Shown: positions 42,176-51,510 of the stretch, piece after piece
How positions within the stretch are numbered: the stretch's first letter is position 1
Layout of the letters: each line of letters opens with the position of its first letter
From: JACPPO01 sp965262505
Lineage (GTDB): Bacteria; Acidobacteriota; Vicinamibacteria; Vicinamibacterales; UBA2999
Assembly (NCBI GenBank): GCA_965262505.1
Contig: CBDHFM010000022.1
Span: 15,196 to 79,195, forward strand
Length of the DNA stretch: 64,000 nt
Reading direction: 5' to 3'
Translations under genes and position numbers: made by a program
The notes under the pieces: generated by a model
Database searches by the model: none
What the model was told of the DNA's origin: nothing
The model's input: the letters and a program-made list of their open reading frames with translations, nothing else

Positions 42176-43204
42176 TCACGTCGCCGCCTCAGGGCTGATG
42201 AGCCGGACAGTGCTCCACGTGGAATACCGATCGATGGCACCCTTGGCGGTCGTCTTGGTCGGCGTGCCCTCGAGGAGTTCTCGAAGCTCCAGCAGCCGGT
42301 CAGCCGCCGTGTGCCACCCGCCGGCCGCGTTCAATACCTGCATGTCACCCGCGCGGATCGCCGTGTCGAGCCGCACCAGTTCTTGACGAATGTCCGGGTC
42401 GGCTTTGGTCGGCGTGGTGAGGTCCGGCGCGCCCTGGCCGTCGCCGTCGCCGTCGCGCGTCCAGCGTGTGAGCACGGTCTCGGCCCGGTTCTCGGCCTCT
42501 ACGCCCGTGCCGACGGCGACGACCTGCACGGCGAACGTCCGCGCCCGCAGCGCGGCCCAGAGCGGCGCGTGAGCCACGCCCCACGCCCGCAGCTCGCTAT
42601 CGGTGGACTGCCCTGAATCAACGTACACAAAGGTCGCCGCCTGCTCGTCTACAGCGATCGGCAATTTCAGGGCAAAATAGCGCGGCTGCGCCTTCTCGTT
42701 CTTCCCATAGTTCCGGTATGGCAACGTCCCCCGGTCGATGCCCAGCGCCTCGAACCGCTGCACCTTTTCTTCCTCAGTCGGGAGCCATCCGAGGGTCGGC
42801 CGCTCGATGAGGTAATCGAGCGAGAGCAGCCGCCGCAGGAGCACGTGTGTGGTCGCTTCCTTGCCTCGCCGGTGGCGTACGTTCTCGATGCCAAGCGCCC
42901 GATAGATCGCTTTCCCCGTGAGGAGGACGGCCCGCGCGCCGCCTGGGAACATGCCCCGCTCGTCCTCAGCGCCCATCTTTTTCTCGATGAGCGCGCGGAC
43001 GAACCGGCGGGCCGGCTCAGGGTGCGTCTCGTGAAAGAAATAGCACCATTGGGACCGCGTAAAGACGCCGCTGTGGAGGGCGACGAGCGCGATCCACGCG
43101 GCCTCGCGGCCGGTCCATCCGAGGGCCGCAAGCTGGCCGGCGCGGTCCTGCACCGTCGGGACGGTGGCGGCGCTCTGCGCGGCCTCGGCCGCGTTCGCGG
43201 TCAC
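42176..43204 (-). CDS. transfer-associated winged-helix protein (replication-relaxation-like)
   Basis: 342 residues. The N-terminal part looks like a winged helix (WTGREAAWIALVALHSGVFT, RSQWCYFFHETHPEPARRFV); the second half (PRYFALKLPIAVDEQAATFV, YVDSGQSTDSELRAWGVAHA) resembles the nuclease-like half of replication-relaxation family proteins. Such proteins are found with mobilisation genes. It overlaps virB8 by 4 bp and lies directly beside the repeat array, so it is the best candidate to bind it (inference). A decayed copy is at 9607-10120. Confidence 0.6.
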   Translation of the reverse strand: MTANAAEAAQSAATVPTVQDRAGQLAALGWTGREAAWIALVALHSGVFTRSQWCYFFHETHPEPARRFVRALIEKKMGAEDERGMFPGGARAVLLTGKAIYRALGIENVRHRRGKEATTHVLLRRLLSLDYLIERPTLGWLPTEEEKVQRFEALGIDRGTLPYRNYGKNEKAQPRYFALKLPIAVDEQAATFVYVDSGQSTDSELRAWGVAHAPLWAALRARTFAVQVVAVGTGVEAENRAETVLTRWTRDGDGDGQGAPDLTTPTKADPDIRQELVRLDTAIRAGDMQVLNAAGGWHTAADRLLELRELLEGTPTKTTAKGAIDRYSTWSTVRLISPEAAT

Positions 43205-43866
43205 CCTGTCACCAGCGCGCGATCGCCGCGCAGGTAGGTGATGATGATCCCCATCGGATTCACAATCATCAGCTCGGGCTCGACCGTCTCAATAAACGTG
43301 AATTGGAGTGAGAGCGTCCAGCGGTCGCGGCCCACTTCTGCGCCCCCCACCAGGCGCACCAGGTCGAAGTCCGCCGCCGCGCCGTGGGGCGCTTCCGGGT
43401 TCGCTTGGATGCGAAGCGTCACCCGCTCCACCTGCAACTCGTCGCGGGCGGCGCCGGCCGCGAGCATGGCGACGTTCTCGCCTTCCAGCCGGAAGGCTTC
43501 ATTCGCAAGGGACGTGGTGAGAAAGCGCAGCGCGCGCGGCCACGCCTGTTCGACCGTCGCCCCCCGCCGGCTGTAGTAGTCGTCAATGAATCGGTTGAGG
43601 AAATACTTGGTCGTCGGGTCCAGTGGGTCGGCCTGGGCTTCAACCGTGTCATACGCGAGCGCCTCGGCGCGGCCCACTTCGTCCACGCGGACGACAATCG
43701 GCTTCGGCAGCTCCACCGACGACAGCCGGATGATGATGACCACCAGTAACAGCACCAGCCCGGCGAGCCCCATCGAGAGCACCCGCAAGTGCCGGTTGCT
43801 GTGCACGGCCTCGCCCCAAATATCGGCGTACGTCTTCCCGCTGTCCTGCTCGGTCTGCGCCATCAT
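43201..43866 (-). CDS. trbF: VirB8/TrbF-type channel protein
   Basis: 221 residues: short cytoplasmic N-terminus (KTYADIWGEAVHSNRHLRVL), one membrane helix (GLAGLVLLLVVIIIRL), periplasmic NTF2-like domain (PTTKYFLNRFIDDYYSRRGA, RDRWTLSLQFTFIETVEPEL, NPMGIIITYLRGDRAL). The ending NPMGIxIxYLRxDR is a TrbF/VirB8 signature. An inner-membrane assembly factor of the channel. Overlaps neighbours on both sides by 4 bp. Confidence 0.9.
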   Translation of the reverse strand: MMAQTEQDSGKTYADIWGEAVHSNRHLRVLSMGLAGLVLLLVVIIIRLSSVELPKPIVVRVDEVGRAEALAYDTVEAQADPLDPTTKYFLNRFIDDYYSRRGATVEQAWPRALRFLTTSLANEAFRLEGENVAMLAAGAARDELQVERVTLRIQANPEAPHGAAADFDLVRLVGGAEVGRDRWTLSLQFTFIETVEPELMIVNPMGIIITYLRGDRALVTG

Positions 43867-45065
43867 TTCATTCCTGCCGCACCTGCGGCTTTACCGGCGA
43901 GCAGGGCCTTGCCGCCGGTCGCGGCGGCCATGAGCGCGCCCGTCATCCCTGCGCCGCCGCCGCCGCCGCTCACGAGCATCCCGGCCAGCTCGCCGACTTT
44001 CAGTGAGGCCATCACGCCGGCCACCATCAACGGCAACAGAATGAGCAACCAGCTCACCATCTGCAACGGATTCTCGACGTTGGCTTGATCGAGAAACGTG
44101 GTCAAGAACCCGAGGGACACGCTCATAAACACGCGCATCACCGCGCCCGCGATCGCGCCGTAGAGCGCGAAGGTGATCATCGACCGGAACCAGCCCCAAA
44201 ACAGAAACGCCATCGGCTCAAAGACGAGCCACGGGATCATCATCGGCCCGACGAACACAAGGATCATGATCGCCATCTGCGCCCATATCACCTGGGCGTA
44301 CGTGACGGCGTAGATGATCACCAGACACAGAAAAATAAACCCGCTCATGGTTGTGCCGATGAGGAGCGTACTCATCGCGTCGCCAAAGGCGGTCGTCAGG
44401 TCAAACCAGGATGTCCCGGCCCACGCATCGGACAGGGCGGTGGTCTGCGTGGTGACGAGATTCCCGAGTTCGATCTGCACGGCGGGCACGATGTCGGACA
44501 GAAAAAACGAGTGCAGCCAGTTGCCCCCGGCGGCAATCATGCCGGGGAACGTGAACGTCATACCGGGGATGTTCGTCGCGTAAAACACGAGCATGACCCA
44601 CGGGATCCATAGGCCGATGACCAGCTCGATGATGGCCCACATGGAGAACGTGCCGGACATGGCGATTTTCACGCCGGTCCAGACGACGACGATCGCCGCA
44701 AGTCCTCGCCACAGCGTGTTGCCGGCCGCGAGAACGACCGGCCCGTTCGTCCGCTGAATCTCCTCCATGACCTGATCGAGAAAGCCTTTGAAGTCGTGTT
44801 GGTCCGCAACGGGAATGTTGGTGGGGACGAGGGGATCGACCTGCTGCCGTGGGGGCGGCTGCGCCAGGACGGGCGTAGCGCACACGATGAGCGCGACGAG
44901 CGCGAAGTACGCCGCGCGCCTCGCGGCACGCCAGGCGCGCGCCCGTGAGGCCGGCGGTCGCCCGTGCAGGGCGTGTACCACCACGCCAGTAGCAGCGGCC
45001 CTCTCGGCGCGCGGCGCGCGGTGAGAGGGTCGCTGCGGAGTCGTTCGTTGCGGTACGGCGGGCAT
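43863..45065 (-). CDS. trbL: VirB6/TrbL-type polytopic channel protein
   Basis: 400 residues: N-terminal signal-like helix (AYFALVALIVCATPVLA), a periplasmic segment, then five or six membrane helices (WAIIELVIGLWIPWVMLVFY, IYAVTYAQVIWAQMAIMILV) and a Gly/Ala-rich tail. TrbL/VirB6 forms the inner-membrane passage of the secretion system. It sits between virB5 and virB8 as in trb operons. Confidence 0.9.
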   Translation of the reverse strand: MPAVPQRTTPQRPSHRAPRAERAAATGVVVHALHGRPPASRARAWRAARRAAYFALVALIVCATPVLAQPPPRQQVDPLVPTNIPVADQHDFKGFLDQVMEEIQRTNGPVVLAAGNTLWRGLAAIVVVWTGVKIAMSGTFSMWAIIELVIGLWIPWVMLVFYATNIPGMTFTFPGMIAAGGNWLHSFFLSDIVPAVQIELGNLVTTQTTALSDAWAGTSWFDLTTAFGDAMSTLLIGTTMSGFIFLCLVIIYAVTYAQVIWAQMAIMILVFVGPMMIPWLVFEPMAFLFWGWFRSMITFALYGAIAGAVMRVFMSVSLGFLTTFLDQANVENPLQMVSWLLILLPLMVAGVMASLKVGELAGMLVSGGGGGAGMTGALMAAATGGKALLAGKAAGAAGMK

Positions 45066-45076
45066 GGAACACCCGG

Positions 45077-45970
45077 CTATTGCACAAGGCTAAACAAGAG
45101 AGAGTCGCCGCCGTCGCGGGTCTGCTCGATGCCGCCCCGGCGCAGGTCGTGATCGGCGTGCGCCGCGCGTAGGGCATCAAGCCGTGCCGCCTCGCGTTCG
45201 CGTCGTCGTTCCTCGGCCGCAAGTTCTTCGGCGGCGCGGCGTGCCGCCTCATGCGCGTGGAGCTGTAGAAAAGCGGCGGACACTTCCCCGGCGGTAATGG
45301 TGCCTGTGACCTGGGCCTGTTGGAGCGCCGTGCCTGATTGGTTGGTCTGCCCGCGCAACGCAGCGTACGACTCCCGCGCCGATTGAACGGTCGCGGTTGC
45401 GGATGACGCGGCCATGTTGACGATCTGACTCTGTGCCGTCCGCTGTTCGCTCTGGTCGCGCAGCCGGCGGTAGTTCGCTGCCGCGCGGTCGGCAAGCGAC
45501 ACGGGAAACGTGTTGTATTCGGCGAGTACTTCCGCCTCGGTCGTGACGGGCGCAGCGTCCAGCCGAGTACGCCAGTAGTCAGTCATCGACGTACCGCTGG
45601 CGCTAAACAGCTCGAACGCATCTATCAGGCCGGCGGTGGTGGTGCCGGTGTAGTCGGTGCGCCACGCGAGCGCGTCAGAGACATACGTACCGGGCACTGC
45701 GGCCAGCGTCGTAAAGGGATCGGTGAGCGCCCCGACGTGCCCGAGCGCTTCGTTTTTCAGGTGTGCGTACTGGTTCTTGATCTCGGTCATCTGCTCGGTG
45801 ATTTTCGAGATTTGCGTCACGCTGTGCGCGATTTGGACGCCCTGATTAGCGATGATGGTCACGCGCTGCGCGAGCGCCGCGAAGTCGGGGACGCCGAAAA
45901 GCGCGTGCGCGGTGGTCGTCCAGAGTAGGGGCGCGAATAGTACGAGCGTCCAAAGGATCGTGTTCTTCAT
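45077..45970 (-). CDS. trbJ: VirB5/TrbJ-type exported pilus-associated protein
   Basis: 297 residues from ATG 45970 (RBS GAAGGAG): signal peptide NTILWTLVLFAPLLWTTTAH, then helical, Gln/Ala-rich sequence with IANQGVQIAHSVTQISKITE, QMTEIKNQYAHLKNEALGHV typical of TrbJ, ending in a charged coiled coil. Likely a minor pilus or adhesion component in the periplasm. Separated from virB10 by about 170 bp with a hairpin and the 23-bp dyad, so it may have its own promoter. Confidence 0.85.
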   Translation of the reverse strand: MKNTILWTLVLFAPLLWTTTAHALFGVPDFAALAQRVTIIANQGVQIAHSVTQISKITEQMTEIKNQYAHLKNEALGHVGALTDPFTTLAAVPGTYVSDALAWRTDYTGTTTAGLIDAFELFSASGTSMTDYWRTRLDAAPVTTEAEVLAEYNTFPVSLADRAAANYRRLRDQSEQRTAQSQIVNMAASSATATVQSARESYAALRGQTNQSGTALQQAQVTGTITAGEVSAAFLQLHAHEAARRAAEELAAEERRREREAARLDALRAAHADHDLRRGGIEQTRDGGDSLLFSLVQ

Positions 45971-45998
45971 CGGTCGACTCCTTCTCTCCGTGGGCGCG

Positions 45999-46021
45999 GG
46001 CTCACGACACATTCTCGAGCC
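45999..46021. repeat. 23-bp dyad, copy 2
   Basis: GGCTC/GAGCC arms, in GGGCGCGG context, 29 bp upstream of the virB5 start. The same layout is at 51459-51481 before virB2 and at 7469-7491. Confidence 0.5.
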
Positions 46022-46108
46022 GCGGCAAAAAGCCCGGATAGCCTTCGCGGTCCGGGCGTGTCAACGGCTGCGCCGTCCTCCGCTGCGCTGCGGCACGGCG
46101 GCAGTGAT

Positions 46109-46131
46109 GGGCCGGCGGGTTCCGCCGGCCC
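46109..46131 (-). terminator. GC hairpin between virB10 and virB5
   Basis: GGGCCGGCGG, loop GTT, CCGCCGGCCC: perfect 10-bp arms, 9 bp after the virB10 stop. No U run follows, so it may attenuate or stabilise the mRNA rather than terminate fully. Confidence 0.5.
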
Positions 46132-46139
46132 GGCCCTGC

Positions 46140-47489
46140 TCAGATCGAACGGGGTACAAGCACATCAGACGTCAGCCAGATCCGTAGCCGGTGGCCGGCG
46201 CGGATCGTGATGGTCGGCAGTCGGTTTAGGAAACGGTCGAGGATGCTCGTCGCGCCCTGGGCGAGCCCTTGCCCTGCGCCCGCCTGGAACCCCTGACGCC
46301 CGCCCGCGTACGGGTCCGATCCGCGCAACGTCAAGCCGCTGATGATGCCGACAGCGCCGACGGCCGCGAACATCGACAAGTAATGGCGGTTCACGCGGTC
46401 TTTGAGTGCGCCCTCTCCGATCTGATTCAGCCCGCGAAACTCAAGTGACACCCATCGACCATCGGGGAAGATGAGCCGGTGAAACCCGACGGCGAGCCGT
46501 TCTTGATCCTGGCCGACGGTGGCCGACGCGGATCCGACCACGCGCGCGCCGCGCGGGATCACAATCCGCTGCCGGTCGGCCGAGTAGTACGGGACGGACA
46601 CCGACGCAAGGACCGGGCTGGGAAAGTCGCCGTTGAGCTGGGTGACAAGTACGCCCTCGATAAACGAGCCCTCGTAGAGTCGCTCCCATCCTGGCGGGTC
46701 GTTGGGAGTCTGCACAATGGCGGGGTTCGACGGGTCGCCCTGCGCGACGGCCGCGCCGGGGAGTGCGCCCAAGCCGGACGGGTCCGGCGGGGACGGGGGG
46801 ATCTGTTGGAGCCCGATCGGGAGCATTGAAGTCGGGTCGATGCCGCCGGTCTGCTCTACATCGAGCGCGGCCAGGGCGGCGACGGTTTCAGCCAAGCTCA
46901 CGGGCTGCGGCACGGCGGGGATGCTCGCGGGGGTGTCGGTCGGCCCGCCGGCCTGGGCCGGCGCGGCGGGCTCGGCCGCGGCGGTTGCCGCCGCTGCCGG
47001 TGGTAGCCCGCCGGGGAGTCGGTAGGTGATGACCACGGGCGGGGAGCGAAGCGACCGGGTACGCCGTTCGATGGCTTCAAGGCGTAGGAGTTCGCGGAGC
47101 TGCGCCTCGTCCTCGGTTCGCGGGACGATGCCGGGCGCGGTGCCGTCGGGCAACGTCTCGCCGGTCGTCGGGTCAAAGGCGGGCGTGACGTGCCCGCCGG
47201 TCAGGTGCGTGCCCTCGGCCGCAAGGGTCCGCGCGGCGGCGGCGGCGTCCAGCGCGGCGCGGGTCTCAATGTCCTGTACACGCTGGCCGAGTTCCAGCTC
47301 GGCGCGATCGCCGGCGATCCCCTCGGGCTCAATGAGTGATTCGGGGTCGGTGGGGACCGACGAAAAACACGATTGCATCAGGAACGCGCCGCCGAGAACC
47401 ACGGCCAAGACAAGCGCCCCGATCCGGGTGATCCACGATGCTGAAAATGCGCCCGCAGCCGGGGCGCTCAGTCGGGTCCAGTTGGGCAT
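46140..47489 (-). CDS. trbI: VirB10/TrbI-type scaffold protein
   Basis: 449 residues: N-terminal membrane anchor (IGALVLAVVLGGAFLMQSCF), a long Pro/Ala-rich periplasmic stretch (about 140-230), then the conserved TrbI beta-barrel domain (YEGSFIEGVLVTQLNGDFPS, RIVIPRGARVVGSASATVGQ, GLNQIGEGALKDRVNRHYLS). It spans both membranes and links ATPase energy to the outer-membrane core. Starts 4 bp after virB9. Confidence 0.95.
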   Translation of the reverse strand: MPNWTRLSAPAAGAFSASWITRIGALVLAVVLGGAFLMQSCFSSVPTDPESLIEPEGIAGDRAELELGQRVQDIETRAALDAAAAARTLAAEGTHLTGGHVTPAFDPTTGETLPDGTAPGIVPRTEDEAQLRELLRLEAIERRTRSLRSPPVVITYRLPGGLPPAAAATAAAEPAAPAQAGGPTDTPASIPAVPQPVSLAETVAALAALDVEQTGGIDPTSMLPIGLQQIPPSPPDPSGLGALPGAAVAQGDPSNPAIVQTPNDPPGWERLYEGSFIEGVLVTQLNGDFPSPVLASVSVPYYSADRQRIVIPRGARVVGSASATVGQDQERLAVGFHRLIFPDGRWVSLEFRGLNQIGEGALKDRVNRHYLSMFAAVGAVGIISGLTLRGSDPYAGGRQGFQAGAGQGLAQGATSILDRFLNRLPTITIRAGHRLRIWLTSDVLVPRSI

Positions 47490-47493
47490 AGGG

Positions 47494-48357
47494 TCATTCC
47501 AAATCGTCTAGGTCAATCTTCCATCCGGCGCGGTCGTGGCCGATTTGCAGCCAGCCGGACCCGATAAGCCGGCGCACGATAAACAGGCCGTCTTGCTGTA
47601 GGTCGTAGGGGATGAGCGATGGATCGCCGTCGCGGTGTTCGTAGAGCGCGGGCGTCTCCTGGGCAGTCGAGCGGACGTACGTAAACTGGCCGTCATGCCA
47701 CATGCCTTGTACGAGGAAGGGCCAGCGCGCGGCCTTGTCGTCTAGTCGATAGGGAAACTCCAAGCGCGTGGGATAGCTCGAACGAAACTCGTTGATCTGC
47801 GCGGTCGCGTTCTGGCGCATCGCGGCGATCTGCGTCTCGGCGTCGATCTGCGCCGCGTGGACGGCCGCGCGGCTTTCCTCGGCCATGAGCTGGTACTCGG
47901 CCACGCGCGACCGCGCGACGAACGCTGGGATCGGCGCGCCGGCCGCCGTCGTGGTGTTCGGGTCGGCGCCGACGCGGACAATCAAATGGGGCGGGGCGTT
48001 TCGTTCGACCACAAGGAACGAATAGATCCGGCCGCTCTCGCAGACAAGGGCGACGTTGGTCTTCACGCCTTCGCCGATCGGTTTCAGGAACGCGAGATTT
48101 GCCGCGCCGGTCAGGTGCCAGTATTCCGAGTCGCCCACAATGAAATCGAGAATGTTCTCGCGTGGCGGCAGTTGGATCACGGTCGTGTGACGGATGCGGG
48201 TATTGACGTGGATGATCTGATCGGGCGCGTCGTGTACCTGCAGAACGGACGCGCCGGGCGCGGCGTCGGGCGCGGCGGCGGGCGTGTCTTGCGCCAGGGC
48301 GAGCGCCGGGATCAGGCAGATCATCGAGACACGGGCGACGGTTCGGCGGATGGTCAT
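47494..48357 (-). CDS. trbG: VirB9/TrbG-type outer-membrane core protein
   Basis: 287 residues: signal peptide (MICLIPALALAQ), then TTVIQLPPRENILDFIVGDS, EYWHLTGAANLAFLKPIGEG, VKTNVALVCESGRIYSFLVV in the N-terminal domain and a C-terminal domain (FPYRLDDKAARWPFLVQGMW). Forms the outer ring of the secretion core with VirB10. No separate VirB7 lipoprotein gene is visible beside it. Confidence 0.9.
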   Translation of the reverse strand: MTIRRTVARVSMICLIPALALAQDTPAAAPDAAPGASVLQVHDAPDQIIHVNTRIRHTTVIQLPPRENILDFIVGDSEYWHLTGAANLAFLKPIGEGVKTNVALVCESGRIYSFLVVERNAPPHLIVRVGADPNTTTAAGAPIPAFVARSRVAEYQLMAEESRAAVHAAQIDAETQIAAMRQNATAQINEFRSSYPTRLEFPYRLDDKAARWPFLVQGMWHDGQFTYVRSTAQETPALYEHRDGDPSLIPYDLQQDGLFIVRRLIGSGWLQIGHDRAGWKIDLDDLE

Positions 48358-48375
48358 GGGTTCCCTCTCCTGTTC

Positions 48376-50808
48376 TCAGCGCGTGGCGGCAAGGTGGGCG
48401 AGCGCCCCCTCGAGGCCGTGCTGTTTGACGGCCTCGGCGCGGCGGGCACTGTCGCGCGCCGATGATGTGTACAGCCAGTACGATTCGGGATCGACTTCAA
48501 GCCGCACGGTCGCGGCCATGTTCGGGCGTCGGAGATACAGCTCTTGTTTACTGACGAGCCCCCGGATGGTCGCCACTTCGGACGGGTTCAACCGGAAGGT
48601 TTCAGCGGCCTTCTCGGGTAGCTCGGGGTTCGCGAGAAAGAGTTTGGTGGGCATGGATTCCAGGAGCGCCTCCGCGCCGGCCGTGCCGGTCACGTCCACG
48701 GCGCTTTGGGTCGCCATGATGAGCGCGGCGTTTTTCTTCCGCCACGTCTTGGCGGCTTCCGCGAGGTACGCGAGGACGGCCGGGTCGCGCAAGTAGCGCC
48801 ACGCTTCATCGACCACCATCAATTTCACCCGTTCGGTTTCGTCGGGGTTCTCCAGGGTGAGTCGTAAGCGTTCCAAGAGATAGAACAGCGCGGCCTCACA
48901 GAGATCCTCATGCTCGGCGGCGCCCGCGAGGTCGATCACCTGCCAGTCGGCCAGGTCGAGATCGTCACCGTCGGCCGGGTTGTCGAAGTACTTCCCCCAT
49001 GCGCCGCTGCCGTACCAGCGGCCCATCGCCGGCCACAGGGCGGACGGCAAGGAGTGCACGAAGACGGTCATCGTCCGGCGGGCGGGCGGGAAGGCGTACA
49101 GGTCTTCGATGCGCGCCCGGATTTCGGTCGGGTCGGAGCCCGTGACGGTCCAGCCGCCGATTCTGAGTAAGCGCATGATCCAGCCGGTGAGGAATTGCAC
49201 GCTCCGCTCGGTGTGCGGGAGCGCGAACGGGCGCAAGCGAAAGCCGCCGTGCCCGGTGTCGTCATCGGGGGACAGCTCCAGGTAGCCGCCGCCGAGGAAC
49301 CGGGTGATCCAGCGGTACGAGCCGCCGAGGTCCAAGATGAGCACGCGCGGGTTGTACTGCAGGGCTTGCACGAGCAAAAAATTCAGGGTGAAACTTTTAC
49401 CTGAGCCGGTCGCGCCGAGTACCAGCGTGTGGCCCACGTCGCCATGAAACAGGTCGTAGTAAAAGGGTGTCTGCCATGGCGTTTCGAGAATGGCGAGCGC
49501 GGCCCGGTCAAGGTGTGGGCTGCGCGCGTTGCCGGTCGGTGGGCCGTAGATGGGCGCCAGGCACGCCGCCGCGCCCGCCGATACGAACACCGAACGGACC
49601 TGTCGCTTCCGCGGTTGCGCCGGCAGTCGGCAGAACCACGCGGGGAGCTGGCCGTACCCTTCGCGGATCACCTTCGCGTCATGCGCCGCGACGATCCGTA
49701 GCAGGTCGCCGTCCAGTCGTTCGGTCTGCTCAAGGTCGCCATGCAGGGCAATGGTGAGCGCGAGATCGCCGTAGGCCACACCCTGCGTTTCCAGCTCCAC
49801 CAGGGCATTGCCCAAGCGGTCGGATTCCACGTCGGCCGCGCTGTCCACCATCGCGCTGGCCGTGCCTTCGGTTTCCTGGACGTGGGACATCATCGAGTAC
49901 CGCTTGGAGAAGTAGTGGCGCTGTGCGCCGCGAATCTTCCGCCGCGCCGCGTCCAGATCCCACGGGCGCCATTCGAGCGTGACGGTCATCACGCTGTCGA
50001 GCCGGTACAGGTCGTTGAGAAGATTCGCCGTGGCTCTGGCCGGCGGGGATAGAAGCGAATAGAGAATCACGGGCTCGCCGTCCAGTCGCAGATGCCGGCG
50101 TTCGGCTTCGAGTTCACTGGTCGCCAGTCGCCAGTTCATCCCGCTGCCGGTCGCCCCATCCCACGGGGTCGAGCCCGGCTTGTTCACCAGCTCGGCCAGC
50201 AACCGGGAGCCTTCGTGTGCCGTCAAGATGTCGAGGGGCGTCAGATCGGCGACGAGCGTCCGGCTGGCGTCAACCTGCTGCCGAAAGCGCGCCGCCGCGT
50301 CGTCGATCTGCTCGCGGAAGTAGATCGCCTCGTTGGGATTCCGCCGCCGCGTCATCCACGTGTGGACGTAGTTCTTCCACCACGGCGCGTTGTGCTTGCC
50401 GGCTGCGGCCGTCGAGAGTTTCGGGTCGTAGCACCATGCGAGGTATGTGTCGATCTGTTGGATGCGCGACGCGAGGAACGCGCGCCGCTTCCGTTGCCCG
50501 AGGTCGGCGACCGCCGAGAGGCCGGTGTCCGCGTCGGGGAAGGTCGCTGGCCGGCGGAGCAGGTAGAAGTACAGCCGGGTCCGGGAGTCGATGCCTGAGA
50601 GCATCCGTTGCCAGCGATTGAGCACGGCGTCCAGCTGCTCGGGGGTGTGCCCGTCGACGACGGTCGGCGACAGGCGGGCGAGCGTCACCAGCTCGCCGCG
50701 CCGGGTGAGACACGTCCGGTCGTCGGGGAGCCAGCCCCAATACGGCAGCTCGTCGGCCAGCGCGCCGGCGGCGTGGTGGTCGGCCACGTCGAGATCGGTG
50801 GTCGTCAT
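48376..50808 (-). CDS. trbE: VirB4/TrbE-type transfer ATPase
   Basis: 810 residues from ATG 50808 (MTTTDLDVADHHAAGALADE), overlapping the virB3 stop (ATGA). Walker A VLGATGSGKSFTLNFLLVQA; LILDLGGSYRWITRFLGGGY; Walker B KLMVVDEAWRYLRDPAVLAY; IMATQSAVDVTGTAGAEALL. The largest ATPase of the channel, needed for pilus assembly and transfer. Length is normal and no disruption is visible. Confidence 0.95.
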   Translation of the reverse strand: MTTTDLDVADHHAAGALADELPYWGWLPDDRTCLTRRGELVTLARLSPTVVDGHTPEQLDAVLNRWQRMLSGIDSRTRLYFYLLRRPATFPDADTGLSAVADLGQRKRRAFLASRIQQIDTYLAWCYDPKLSTAAAGKHNAPWWKNYVHTWMTRRRNPNEAIYFREQIDDAAARFRQQVDASRTLVADLTPLDILTAHEGSRLLAELVNKPGSTPWDGATGSGMNWRLATSELEAERRHLRLDGEPVILYSLLSPPARATANLLNDLYRLDSVMTVTLEWRPWDLDAARRKIRGAQRHYFSKRYSMMSHVQETEGTASAMVDSAADVESDRLGNALVELETQGVAYGDLALTIALHGDLEQTERLDGDLLRIVAAHDAKVIREGYGQLPAWFCRLPAQPRKRQVRSVFVSAGAAACLAPIYGPPTGNARSPHLDRAALAILETPWQTPFYYDLFHGDVGHTLVLGATGSGKSFTLNFLLVQALQYNPRVLILDLGGSYRWITRFLGGGYLELSPDDDTGHGGFRLRPFALPHTERSVQFLTGWIMRLLRIGGWTVTGSDPTEIRARIEDLYAFPPARRTMTVFVHSLPSALWPAMGRWYGSGAWGKYFDNPADGDDLDLADWQVIDLAGAAEHEDLCEAALFYLLERLRLTLENPDETERVKLMVVDEAWRYLRDPAVLAYLAEAAKTWRKKNAALIMATQSAVDVTGTAGAEALLESMPTKLFLANPELPEKAAETFRLNPSEVATIRGLVSKQELYLRRPNMAATVRLEVDPESYWLYTSSARDSARRAEAVKQHGLEGALAHLAATR

Positions 50809-51134
50809 GAGGATCGGCTCTGCCGGCGGGCCTGGGTGATGAGGATGTACCACGGCGACTCGGCCCACTTCGCCGGGTCGTACCGGGTTTTGAACCGGAC
50901 GGATTCACGGAGGATGGTGAGCATGTGCGGGTCCGTCCGCCAGGCCCACCAGCCCACGCCGTACAGGAGGCAAAAGGTCGCCGCGCCGATCATGATGCTG
51001 TTGATGGCGTTCCACATCGCCATGCCGATCGTCGCGGACAAGAGAAACCAGCGCCGTTCGACGCCCATCATCGTGAGGGGGGCCGACAGCGCCGGGTACG
51101 CGGCCCACGCGCGCGCGCCGTGGCCGATGGTCAT
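50805..51134 (-). CDS. trbD: VirB3/TrbD-type membrane protein
   Basis: 109 residues from ATG 51134, overlapping the virB2 stop (ATGA). Two hydrophobic segments (WFLLSATIGMAMWNAINSIM, IGAATFCLLYGVGWWAWR) after LTMMGVERRW, then a polar tail with RYDPAKWAE. Small inner-membrane partner of VirB4. Confidence 0.85.
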   Translation of the reverse strand: MTIGHGARAWAAYPALSAPLTMMGVERRWFLLSATIGMAMWNAINSIMIGAATFCLLYGVGWWAWRTDPHMLTILRESVRFKTRYDPAKWAESPWYILITQARRQSRSS

Positions 51135-51427
51135 GAAAACAACCACGTCAAGAAGTTCGCCGCGCCCATCGCCATCCCCAAGCCGAAGATGATCCCGGCG
51201 AGCGCCTTCTTGCTGCCGCCTTCACCAAAGGCGAACATCAGCCCGCCGATGACGATCGCAATCAGCGACAGGCCGCGCGCGAGGGGGCCGGTGAAGGCTT
51301 GCTGCAGCACGTCCACGGCGTTCAGCCACGGGCTCACGCCCTGGGCGAACACGGGAACCTCGGCGACACGCCCCACGGCGAACAGAACCGCGAGCGCGGT
51401 GAACCAGTGTGAGCGGTGCGGGTGCAT
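51131..51427 (-). CDS. trbC: VirB2/TrbC-type pilin
   Basis: 98 residues from ATG 51427 with a strong RBS (GAAGGAGGACACC); the longer upstream frame covers the 23-bp dyad and is not coding. Signal peptide (WFTALAVLFAVGRVAEVPVF), then two helices (FTGPLARGLSLIAIVIGGLM, ALAGIIFGLGMAMGAANFLT) around a short charged loop, the VirB2 pilin plan. The major pilus subunit. Confidence 0.9.
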   Translation of the reverse strand: MHPHRSHWFTALAVLFAVGRVAEVPVFAQGVSPWLNAVDVLQQAFTGPLARGLSLIAIVIGGLMFAFGEGGSKKALAGIIFGLGMAMGAANFLTWLFS

Positions 51428-51458
51428 GGTGTCCTCCTTCTGGTGGTGCGTGGGCGCG

Positions 51459-51481
51459 GGCTCACGCACGGTGCTCGAGCC
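51459..51481. repeat. 23-bp dyad, copy 3
   Basis: GGCTC/GAGCC arms in the same GGGCGCGG context, 31 bp upstream of the virB2 start. Confidence 0.5.
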
Positions 51482-51510
51482 GCGTCCCGTGACGTGCTCG
51501 TGCCCGTGCG

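Noticed and set aside
41774..42180. CRISPR-like array
   Set aside because: The repeats are about 10 bp with 12- or 24-bp steps and no spacers of constant length. No cas genes anywhere in the window.
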